Part shown: positions 23,185-31,818 of the stretch, piece after piece
How positions within the stretch are numbered: position 1 is the first letter of the stretch
Layout: every line of letters begins with the position of its first letter
Source: Brachionus koreanus
Taxonomy: Eukaryota > Rotifera > Eurotatoria > Ploima > Brachionidae
DNA length: 41,182 nucleotides
Direction of reading: 5' to 3'
Assembly (NCBI GenBank): GCA_016987375.1
Contig: PJRA01000343.1
Location: 475,807 to 516,988 of the forward strand
Made by a program: the position numbers and the translations under genes
The notes under the pieces: generated by a model
What the model was told of the DNA's origin: nothing
What the model saw: only the letters and a program-made list of their open reading frames with translations
Databases searched by the model: none

Positions 23185-23516
23185 AAGACAACTTTACTTG
23201 TTCCACAAATAAGAAGTTTGAACTATGAGTCAAGATTAGCTAACTTTGGATTAGAAACCCTAGAAGATAGGCGAGAGCGTGGGGATCTTATTCAATTCTA
23301 TAAAATCGACAAAAAGTACAATCATGTTAATTGGTACTACAATGCAAAACTCATGAGCTCAGTNNNNNNNNNNNNNNNNNNNNACCAACCAGTTCAAAAA
23401 TAGATTGGACAATGTCGAAAAGTCTACTATAGCGGGATTACGTTAGTCTTCCTGCTTTGTCAGTTTAGTTAAACTAAACTTGACCGTAGAATATTAACTA
23501 TTATTATTATTATTAC
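23185..23516 (+). pseudogene. Non-LTR reverse transcriptase 3' end, fragment C, with (ATT)n tail
   Basis: The plus strand reads LVPQIRSLNYESRLANFGLE, TLEDRRERGDLIQFYKI and NHVNWY, the C-terminal RT region, then a 20-N gap (23364-23383), then TNQFKNRLDNVEKSTIAGLR and stop TAG at 23444-23446. NQFKNRLD is the usual very end of this ORF type. About 50 nt of 3' UTR with a near-palindrome (GTTTAGTTAAACTAAAC) is followed by an ATT repeat at 23499-23516, as expected of elements that end in short tandem repeats. It is 5'-truncated at about 23185, typical of target-primed insertion. Confidence 0.8.
23364..23383. other. Assembly gap, 20 N
   Basis: A run of exactly 20 N inside retroelement fragment C. 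The round number suggests a placeholder between contigs, so the true distance is unknown. Repetitive sequence here probably broke the assembly. Confidence 0.99.
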
Positions 23517-23659
23517 ATTTCTTTGTGTTTTATTTCATTTTGTTGTCTGTACACTAATTATCTACTCCATTGATAAATTTTTTTGGTAGATTACTTTTGG
23601 CAGTACCAATTAAATAGCCTAATATGTCATCGTTGGGGTCAGAAAATTGAATTAAAAAA

Positions 23660-23957
23660 AAAAGAGATTTTGAATTTCGCTTATATTTTACTCTTATATA
23701 AATTTTCTTTTTTGTGTTGGCCAAATTAATCTGTAAAGTTCTTATTCTTGTGTTTTCAAAATTTTGCTCTAATTTATTAATAATTTTAGTAACTCTTCTA
23801 ACTATTTACTTTGGAATCACTTTGACTATTTCAGGAGACATTTTTTCTAATTGTCTTCTATTTTTTCAAGCATGAAATAATCTTGTTGAGAGACTTTCGT
23901 CAATTGTTTTGCAATTCTGTGTAATTAGTATGCTCTTACGTTCCTCACTTGACCAGA
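23660..23957 (-). pseudogene. Possible decayed retroelement ORF, N-terminal type fragment
   Basis: A minus frame of about 97 codons reads FWSSEERKSILITQNCK, RLFHA then TGA, then KNRRQLEKMSPEIVKVIPK, TAA, and IVRRVTKIINKLEQNFENT. The W..EE...I (20-odd residues) ...K.RR..EK arrangement resembles the region upstream of the endonuclease in some metazoan non-LTR elements. Two in-frame stops show decay. The remaining DNA from 23517 to 24282 shows nothing else I can name. Confidence 0.4.
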
Positions 23958-24282
23958 ACAGTTCAGACTAGGTCACATTTCTCTCACATTCTTTGCTCAA
24001 GGTAGTGGGTCCGACTTAAATTTTCGAATCTTGACTTAAATGATAGATTCTTAAGCGATTTGCTGATTTGTTTAATCATTTTAATTTAAGAAATTAGAAG
24101 GTTTTTCTTTTTTAAATAAAATTTTTTATAAAGCAGTTTTAATTTTAAACATATTTTATTTACCTCAATCAACCAAATATTTAAAAAAAAAATAATTTAA
24201 AAAATAATTAATTTTTACAATTTTATTAAACAAACAAGTACTATCTTTTTTTTAATGTTGTACTCTTTTAAGCATTTTTTGC

Positions 24283-24370
24283 TCACATTATTGTTGATTC
24301 ATTTGATATTCGCCTTTTTTTTTTTTGTTTTTTACTCCACATTTCATGACAATCTTGATTCAAAGGAAAT
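24283..24370 (-). CDS. CDK12: CDK12 last exon hidden behind an apparent stop codon
   Basis: The previous exon seems to end in ATG TAA at 24429, but AT followed by gtaata is a donor. A 62-nt intron ends at ...tattttttag. The new exon continues in phase with [29 protein letters not shown] and TGA at 24283-24285. The DCHE.WSKK motif is specific to the CDK12/13 C-terminal extension helix, so this exon is well supported. Confidence 0.88.
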
Positions 24371-26981
24371 CTAAAAAATACAAAAAATAAGAAAAATCTA
24401 AAATTTTTTGTCTATAGCAAAATTATTATTACATTGGAGGTCTTATTTCTAAAGGCTGTATATTTTTTAACCACGGAGATTTTAACGAATTTTCAGCAGT
24501 TATTCTTTTTGACGGATCTAATTCAAGCATTTGGTCAAGAAGATCCAATGCCGAAAACGGCATTAACGAAAATTCTTCTCTTAAACGGCGTTTATATACT
24601 TTTTTTTGTCTAATGACATCGTAAAATGGTAAATTAACTACATCGGGCCAATTTGAAGGATTTGGAGATCCACATGTTCTTGAAATCAATTCAAGCTGAT
24701 TTATTTCTGAATTTGCTTGGAAAATTGGCTTTTTGAAATAGAGCTCTCCTAAAATGCAGCTTTTATACAGCAATATGTTCATTCACTTCAGTTTTAATTT
24801 AAAAGAATAATTTACTAACCCACAGCTCCAAATATCAATAGATGGACCGTATCTTTCTTCTCCCAGTAATAGTTCCGGCGCTCTATACCACAAAGTGATT
24901 ACTTTATTGGTATATGGCCTTTCTTTATCGTCTGCATTATAATATCTAGCAAGTCCAAAATCAGCAAGCTTAATTTGACCCCTAAACAAAAAATATAAAA
25001 TTTTTTTTTTTTTCTGTTTAATTTAAATTTGCCAATTTTACCTATTATTTATTAAAATATTTGAGCATTTTATATCGCGATGTAGAAAATTTTTTGAATG
25101 GCAATAATTTAGTCCTTCAAGTAATTGTTTCATAAATGAGGCAATTTGATCATCGTTTAAATCTAAAACTCCCGAGTCCAAAAGGCCAAACAAATCATGG
25201 TCCATATATTCAAAAACCAAATAAAATTCCCCACGATCTTTTCTAAATTCAAGAACGTCTTGCTTATCGGTTACAATTTCAATCATATTAACAATGTTTG
25301 GGTGTTGTAATTGACGCAGTATTTTTATTTCTCTTACAGCTGTTATCGGAAAGCCCTCTTTCTCATTTTCTAATTTGACACTCTTTAAAGCCACTAGTTC
25401 ATTAGTTTTTATATCTCTTGCCTTAAAAACTTTGCCGTATGTGCCTTCACCTATAATTTCTAGTCTCTCAAACATGTCAACGCTTTTCTCTCCCCAATTC
25501 TCTCTGATAAGTTCATTTTTCCTCTGCAGAATTATCGGACGTTTTGAATTTATTGTGGCTGATTTTCTCGCATCCATTTGAATCTTATCATGCAGATCAT
25601 GTGAATTCAATTTCATTGAAGTACTATCATTTAATTTGGGAGATTTGGAATCGAACTGCGTTTCATTATTCAACTCGATGTCTTCGCTTTCATCTATTTC
25701 AGGCAAAGGAAGAGGTGGCAATGTTTTAGTTAAAATTTTTTGAGCAATCTTTTCATCTTTTTTATTCAAATTTTTCAAATCCTGATTTGGCAATTCATTT
25801 GGTTCATTCTTAGAATCAGTTTTTTTCTCAATATTCTCAGTATCAGACTTTTTTTGATCACTTAATGCTCCTTTTGTCTTTCGCTTTTCGCCGAAAACCT
25901 TTTGCAATTCGGCTCCAAGACTTACAGAAGGCAACGCACTAATAGAAGATTCTCTATTCCAATCTTTATCCCTGCGTGTTTTTGCTATTTTAGGTGATTT
26001 AGGTGATTTAGACCTTGTTTTAGTGCGAGATCGAGATCTAGATCTAGATCGATTGATCGCCTTGTGCGAAGATCTAAAGTAATCAGGCGATCGTGATCTA
26101 ATGTGTGAATGACGGGCATCAGCCGATTTGTGTGCTGACTTTGATCTTGATCGCTTTGACCTATAATGAGTGCTCGATTTGGTTCGATTGACTGCATGAT
26201 CGTAGCTTGGTGAGCGACGTCGATTGCTATACGAACGATAGCTAAGTTTATCTCTGTCGTAGCTCTCATTTCTTTTCGCATATGACATAGATGATGGCTT
26301 GATGTCATATGAGTAGCGAGAATTGTATCCGTGATAGTAATTAGTATCGTAATAGTCATCATAATTATAATATTCTGATCTGTATCGTGATGAAAATTCT
26401 CGACCTAAATTTTCTGGTAAATAACCACGATGACGACTATACTGGTCAGAATCTGCATAATCTGATTTATGATTTTTATAGTTATAGTATTCTTTTTTAC
26501 TCGAGCTTCCTGAATAGCTCTCCGTTGTATTATCAGAGTACTTTTTGTTTTTTGTTTCCTTGTCATGGTTATAAGACCTTTTGTTTAACGAATGACTTCG
26601 TGATCTAGATCCCCTCGAATAACTCAGAGTGCTTTTCTTGCGTGCTGAAGACTCTTCGACGGAAGATCTAGATAAAAGTGAAGATGAAATTGAAGATGTA
26701 GAGGATGAGCGAGATGAATTTGTACTGAATTCACTAGAAATGGATGATATTGAACTTGGCGATCGGCTTATTCGTTTAGATTTTCCCTTTTTTTTCGATT
26801 TCGATTTAGACTTTTTACTTTTGGACTCTTTTTTGTCACCCATTCTTTCTGATTTTGTTGATTTTTCATTTTTATGTTTTTTGTTTTTTTTCGATTTATT
26901 CTTTTTTGCTTTCACAGATGATTTTGATTCAATTTTGCTAGATAGACTTTCATCATCATTGGCTTTTTGTTTCTGATCCAT
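24283..26981 (-). CDS. CDK12: Cyclin-dependent kinase 12/13 (RNA polymerase II CTD kinase)
   Basis: A cyclin-K-dependent kinase that phosphorylates the Pol II C-terminal domain during elongation. There are four exons: 26981-25042, 24981-24820, 24759-24433 and 24370-24283, giving 838 residues. Residues 1-500 are Ser/Lys/Arg-rich with RS dipeptides (nuclear-speckle type). The kinase starts near 507: G-loop GEGTYG 511-516, catalytic Lys 533, PITAVRE helix 545-551, HRD Asp 636, DFG 654-656, activating Thr 671 in [16 protein letters not shown], then [24 protein letters not shown] and the [14 protein letters not shown] signature separate it from CDK9. The last exon supplies [11 protein letters not shown], matching the cyclin-K/ATP-contacting C-terminal extension (DCHELWSKK) of CDK12. 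The long Pro-rich tail of vertebrate CDK12 is absent. Confidence 0.93.
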
Positions 26982-28759
26982 TTAATTCAAATCTGAAAAT
27001 GAACTAAAAATTTTAAATAAAGAATAAATTTAACTTAAATAATTACATTACTTTTATCTGAAAAAATAAAACTTGACGGTCTAAATCAAATCGTCTTGAA
27101 TTATGAAATTTAAATAATTAATATATATATATAAATATAAATGCACATGCATATATTGTAAAATTTTGGTAACTAATTTTTAGGAAAGTTAAAAAATTGA
27201 TAATTGAATGTGAAATAATCTAAGTATTTTTTTTTAATGTCGATAAATTTGTTAAAAAATACAAACGAGCTTTTAAAGTTCAATTTTCTAAATTTGTAAA
27301 AATAATTGAATAAAAAAAATTAAGTTTTATATTGCAGATATTTTGTAATAATTTTATTATTAAAAATTTTCAATGAAATAAATTTATTGTTTGTTTTTTT
27401 TTTTAAAGAATTTTTAAATTTTTAATAAAAGATAAAGATAATAAATTTAATTAGAATTTTTCATATATTGATTAAATTAATCAAAATATATAATATTTTT
27501 TTTTTAATTTAAATAAATCAAGTGTGAACCAGTCTATTAGACAAGGGCACTAGCCTGTTAAATACCATGAAATTACATATTCTATTTTAAAAATTATTAC
27601 TTTTAAATTTTAACTTTTCAATAATAGATCAGTTAAGATTTTTTCTATTTAAAATTTCGTTTTAATTCAAATTTTAGTAATTGACTCAAATTCATCACTT
27701 TGAGAGCTAAGCACTAAACTAAATTAGCTTTTAATTTTTGAGAAAATATTTCCTGTGTTTTCAATTTCATTGCTTCGTTGTTCTAATAACTGTTCAATTT
27801 ATTTAATTAATGACAGGAATCGTTAGTTTATTGCTTAAAAATTTATTTCCAAGTAATAATATTGTAATTATTTAGTTTATTGCCTATTTTTTTATTTACT
27901 TGTCTATTTTATTTAGTAAATATTAACAAAAGATTACAAAATTAAAAAATAATATTCAACAAAATTACAAATTACTGTTTATCCAAGGCTTTCTTTGTCT
28001 AAGCCACCTTACAAAAATTACATTTATTTATTGCCCAGTTACCCTTATTAAAGTCAGTAATTTTGATTTTGTTCATTTTAAATAGCTTAAAGTCCAAGTT
28101 TTGATCTTGCCCTTATCTTTCACTGTTGATAAAAGTCACTGTTGATCAATACTTGGTTTTCTTTTTGTAAAAAAAACTCAACAGCAAAATAATTTTTTTG
28201 AATATTATTTAAAATTCTTAACATTAAGCCAAGTTTTTGAGAAAAATAAAATGAAATAATGATAGGCTAAAGCAGGATTCCTGCGGTCTAGCTTTAGTCT
28301 CGCTATGGTGGCTGAAAAAAAAAAGCAAAAAAATATAATTATAATTAGTCCGTGTTGAACTTAGTTATCCAGGTCTATAAATAAACATAGTAGCGTTTCA
28401 TTTTTTTCATGTTCAATTTTATTTCTACTTCTCTTATCCTTTTTTATCTTTTCTTCCTATTATTAAATTTAATTAGAGTAACCGTAAGCCTCCTAGCTGG
28501 CTAACTTAACTTTCATTATATTATTATTATTATTCCAGATTTTAATCAAGAGACTCAATTAATAATTATTTTTATTAGTGGATACCAAACCAAACATTCT
28601 TGATTGATAGAAGTTGCAACAAAAAAAATATTTTTACCGCTTAAATTAAAGATTTTATTTTCTAATAAAATCTATTCTTTTTGTTTCTGAAATATAACAA
28701 AAAAAACAGCTATTTTACTTTTTATTTTTCAAATATGTTAATTTTTTTTGATAATATTT
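26982..28759. other. Intergenic region between CDK12 and MRPS22
   Basis: About 1.8 kb of very AT-rich DNA. It contains a short TA tract near 27121-27134, a direct repeat CACTGTTGAT (28121-28130 and again about 16 nt on), a retroelement scrap at 28260-28320 and an ATT repeat near 28529-28546. The CDK12 promoter must lie in its left part. No ORF or RNA gene is supported. Confidence 0.5.
28260..28320 (-). pseudogene. Short retroelement ORF end scrap
   Basis: The minus strand reads TIARLKLDRRNPALA next to a poly-T run, similar to the STIAGLR end of fragment C at 23.4 kb, and the DNA shares ATAGCG-GA-TA and TCCTGCTTT words with it. About 200 nt to the right, a separate CCTCCTAGCTGGCTAAC stretch precedes an ATT repeat, resembling a second 3' end in the plus orientation. 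The call rests on short matches. Confidence 0.3.
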
Positions 28760-29880
28760 CTAAACTTTTGTAATATCATTTAATGCTTGCTCAATTTTCT
28801 CACTTTTTTTGAGTTCGTGCTCGATAAAAACCTTAAAAAAAATTTTTAGCAAAACAATAAATATGCATAGTTTTTTTTTAAAGCTAAATTATTAAGTTAA
28901 TTGTTTACTTTAATTTTTTCATGATCTGTAGATTGTTCAGGGAGGTGTTGAACAAACAGGTTATTTTTTTCATGAACTATTGAATATAAATTAATAAGAT
29001 CACAACAGTCATTAATTCGTGTATTTTTTAGGAAATAAAGCATCAGGTTTTCAATTTTTTTATACCATATCAAGTAAAAGACCATAGTTCCAAAAAATCG
29101 TGTGGAATAAAGTAGTTCAAAGTCATGTACTTCATTTACATAATCAAAAACTCTGTGCGAAATTCTGATATATTCTGGATCATTTGGTTCTAATTCCAAA
29201 CATGCTTTATTTAGGATCAGTGTATATTTTTGTTTTTTTAATGATTCCTTTTTTTAAATAAACTAAAAAAGCCAAAAACTTAGAACAATAAAATTAGTAC
29301 TTCCAAGTTATTAGTTTCGAACATTTGAGACAAATACTTTGATTTACCATCTTGTGGAAAATATACTTGAAGTGTTTTTTCTCTCTCTTGATAACTGGCT
29401 TTCCTCAATAAGCCGTCTTTCTGTCTAACAACTATCATTCGTTTCTAAAGATTGATTAGAGGCATTCATTTTTATTTAAAATAAACATTACATCATTAGG
29501 AATTTCCAAAGAAATATCGACAAAAATATAATTTGAGTTGGTCAAGTTGAGTGGGTCGAGATATTTGTCGCATGACAAAATTTCACTTAAGTTTTCTCGT
29601 GCAGGTAAAAACGGTGGCATTTGTAAAAGCGATTTGGCTCTTTCATTTGAGTTTTTTTTTTCCTAAGAAAAAAAATCAATGGACTTTTTGGACTTAGATT
29701 GAAAAAAGAAAAGCATACTAGAGCCAATTCTTTATTTGTTAAAAGCTGGATTTCGGAATTTTTTAATTCCGGATTGTATTTAGTGGAATAAATTTTGTTA
29801 AGATCAAATCCACTTATTTTTTTTAAAATACTTTGAACATCATTTCTAATAAAATAATTAGCCGCAATTTTCAGAGACAT
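28760..29880 (-). CDS. MRPS22: Mitochondrial ribosomal protein S22
   Basis: A small-subunit mitoribosome protein. There are five exons: 29880-29719, 29662-29492, 29444-29301, 29247-28909 and 28831-28760, all phase 0, total 295 residues. Diagnostic stretches are VQSILKKISGFDLNKIY, LLQMPPFLPAR, YIFVDISLEIPND, KRMIVVRQKDGLLRKAS, ERE.TLQVYFPQDGK, NDPEYIRISHRVFDYV and LLYSTRFFGTMVFYL; the human protein has matching MPPVLEER, YVFTDISYSIP, FIVVREPSGTLRKAS and LLRSTRYFGGMVWYF. The last exon (VFIEHELKKSEKIEQALNDI) replaces an apparent stop after KIKVNN and matches the IKVF start of the human C-terminal segment. No long N-terminal transit region is visible, so targeting must reside in the first 15 residues or so. 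Introns are 47-77 nt. Confidence 0.93.
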
Positions 29881-30147
29881 TATTATCTATGTAAAAATGA
29901 GATAAACTACAAATTTTTGAAATTAGCTTGATAGAATATTTGACTTTAATTTATTAATTAAGTAATTTTAATTCAACCATTTTAATATGAATAAATAAAA
30001 CAATTTTTTGTTCCAACTTAAAATTATTGAAATAAATTTTATTTCATTAGGTTTTTATTCCTAATTTTGAATTTTTAATCGAAAGTTTTTCTTTGTATAA
30101 TTAAATAAAATAAAGTGTTTAAAGAATTAATTTTAAAAAAATATAAA

Positions 30148-30813
30148 TCACATTCGGTTTGCTTGTGACAATTTCGGTAGTCCGAATTCATCAACTTGAA
30201 TGCCATCTGCATTCACGTTTAGAGAATCAACTCCAGGCTCTTTAAATGGAACAGAAGGAGCATCCAAATAACTGGTATCTGTGTCACCTTCCATTTCATT
30301 TGCGATGTCATCTAATTCTGCTAAAAGCTCTGATTCATCAACCTCTGGCATGCCATAATTTCGACTCATTACATCTTGAACTTCATTCGTTTGTTCAAGT
30401 AAATCCTCTAAATCATCTTGTAAATTTTCTATTTTGTTAATGTCAACTTTTTTGAATTCTTTTTTCATTTCTTTCAAGCCTGTTTTCATTGCTTGGACTG
30501 TGATATGAGTATCTTTCATAGATTGAATAGCCATATTTTGTTGCTCTATATTGAATGATTGGTTATAAAGCATATCACGTTGCTGCTCGTACACTTTTTT
30601 CTGCTTAAGAACTCTCAAGGCTTTTTGCTTTACAGCTTGCTTTGCAGGACCTTCTCGCATTTTTTTAATTTGATCTGTATATTTGGATAATTCTTGTTCA
30701 AGTCGTTGAATTTTTTTGTCGACGCTCTCGCCTCTGCTATCAATATTTGCTATGCAATCATTTAGATTAGGCGCTTGGGGTTGAGGTTTTCTTGAACCGA
30801 AAATTCTATTCAT
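30148..30813 (-). CDS. CHMP5: Charged multivesicular body protein 5 (ESCRT-III, Vps60)
   Basis: A single-exon gene of 221 residues, against about 219 in human. It starts [17 protein letters not shown] and continues with the basic helix-rich Snf7 core: [40 protein letters not shown] and [20 protein letters not shown]. The acidic regulatory C-terminus has [40 protein letters not shown] and the conserved ending [13 protein letters not shown]5 acts late in ESCRT-III filament remodelling at endosomes and binds LIP5/VTA1 through its C-terminal helices. It lies 267 nt upstream of MRPS22 on the same strand and head-to-head with Derlin-1. No interruption or odd residue was seen. Confidence 0.97.
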   Translation of the reverse strand: MNRIFGSRKPQPQAPNLNDCIANIDSRGESVDKKIQRLEQELSKYTDQIKKMREGPAKQAVKQKALRVLKQKKVYEQQRDMLYNQSFNIEQQNMAIQSMKDTHITVQAMKTGLKEMKKEFKKVDINKIENLQDDLEDLLEQTNEVQDVMSRNYGMPEVDESELLAELDDIANEMEGDTDTSYLDAPSVPFKEPGVDSLNVNADGIQVDEFGLPKLSQANRM

Positions 30814-31249
30814 ACTTTTGGAAAAATAAAATTACTAATTTTTTTAGAGTATAAAGATAGCAATTTTGAAATTGTTTTATTTTGAAATCAAATTCTTTAA
30901 AATAAAAATTATGAAATTCGAGAATAAATTATGAGTGAGAAATTGTAATATTGACAAAAAAACTGTCTAAAATTAACCAAATCCGTACTAAATTGCTTGC
31001 TTACATTATCATTAAACCTCATGTCAAAAATAACTTATTTCTTCGTCAAATTTTCAAGACTTTAGAAATTTGAATATTTCAGTCTGTTTTCATGAGTTTT
31101 TTTTTTTCTAGTAAAATGAATCAGCTTTTTCGCTCTTTTTTACACTTTTTAATCGATTTTGAGATCCATTTTTTTAAATTAGGACTCCACGAGCCGAGTG
31201 AATATTCAAAGTGATGTCTTACAAGTGATTTAGAGAGAGAAGTTTTAAG

Positions 31250-31441
31250 TAGTGTTGGCAATCGATTATCATTATGATTTAATAATCGACTAAAAAAAAG
31301 CTTTAAAAAAATGTAAAATTTGTAAAATCAAATTTTTTTTAGAATAAACTTTTTTTCATTTTTTAAAAACACATTCAACTAAAAAAAAAATTAGTCGATT
31401 TTTGAATTTTATCAATCCATTGGAGTTGATTACCAACACTA
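31250..31441. mobile_element. hAT-like MITE, 192 bp
   Basis: The termini are inverted: left TAGTGTTGGCAATCGA, right (reverse complement) TAGTGTTGGTAATCAA, 14 of 16 identical. Inside, TAATCGACTA (near 31283) is answered by TTAGTCGATT (31391-31400). Flanks gttttaag (31242-31249) and gtctgaag (31442-31449) match at 6 of 8 positions, consistent with an aged 8-bp target-site duplication as made by hAT transposases. No coding capacity. TIR and TSD type support hAT, but the family is not identified. Confidence 0.65.
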
Positions 31442-31474
31442 GTCTGAAGGTCTTATATTTTTATTTATGTATTT

Positions 31475-31588
31475 TGCTGCTACGATTCGAATAATTCCAT
31501 AACCACATTTTGGAGTTTTCTGTTCCCAGGCTTTTTCGAAGGTTAAGCCGTAGATAAAATGTGGTGAATTCTTCGAATCGTAGCAGCA
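31475..31588. repeat. Long imperfect palindrome / hairpin
   Basis: The 5' arm 31475-31491 (TGCTGCTACGATTCGAA) is perfectly complementary to 31572-31588. The stem continues, after one mismatch, through AATTC, a 4-nt bulge (cata) and 10 bp of ACCACATTTT pairing with 31556-31565. That makes 32 paired positions in all around a 44-nt loop (31512-31555). It is richer in G+C than its surroundings. It could be a small foldback transposon, a structured RNA or a regulatory element; I find no flanking duplication. Confidence 0.75.
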
Positions 31589-31818
31589 CTGTAGTTAAAA
31601 GTGATGCTCTGATTTTTTTTATTTTCCCTCAATTAACGTAAATTTAGAAAAAAGTTGTTTTTTTTATGACGAAAAAAAGACAAATTATTTGCCTTCTTAA
31701 AAATTATAAAATAAGCATAATTAATAAAAAAAAATTTCAAACATTATATTTTTTTCTTTAAATTCTATAAGAAGAAAAAAACTTAATAATTTTTGAATTT
31801 CAAGAGCATATTTTTAAG

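Larger units (their letters stand above)
30814..31818. other. Divergent intergenic region CHMP5 / Derlin-1
   Basis: A shared upstream region of two head-to-head genes. It holds a MITE (31250-31441) and a long hairpin (31475-31588), described separately. The rest is AT-rich with poly-A/T tracts. Any bidirectional promoter would have to be on one side of these insertions. Confidence 0.6.

Noticed and set aside
25985..26362. 125-codon second frame inside CDK12
   Set aside because: A shadow of the RS-repeat coding region; the sequence is a by-product of repeated AGATCT/CGATCT-type codons.
26629..26976. 115-codon plus-strand acidic/Phe-rich frame
   Set aside because: Antisense to the Lys/Ser-rich N-terminus of CDK12; the composition is explained by reverse-complemented AAA and TCx codons.
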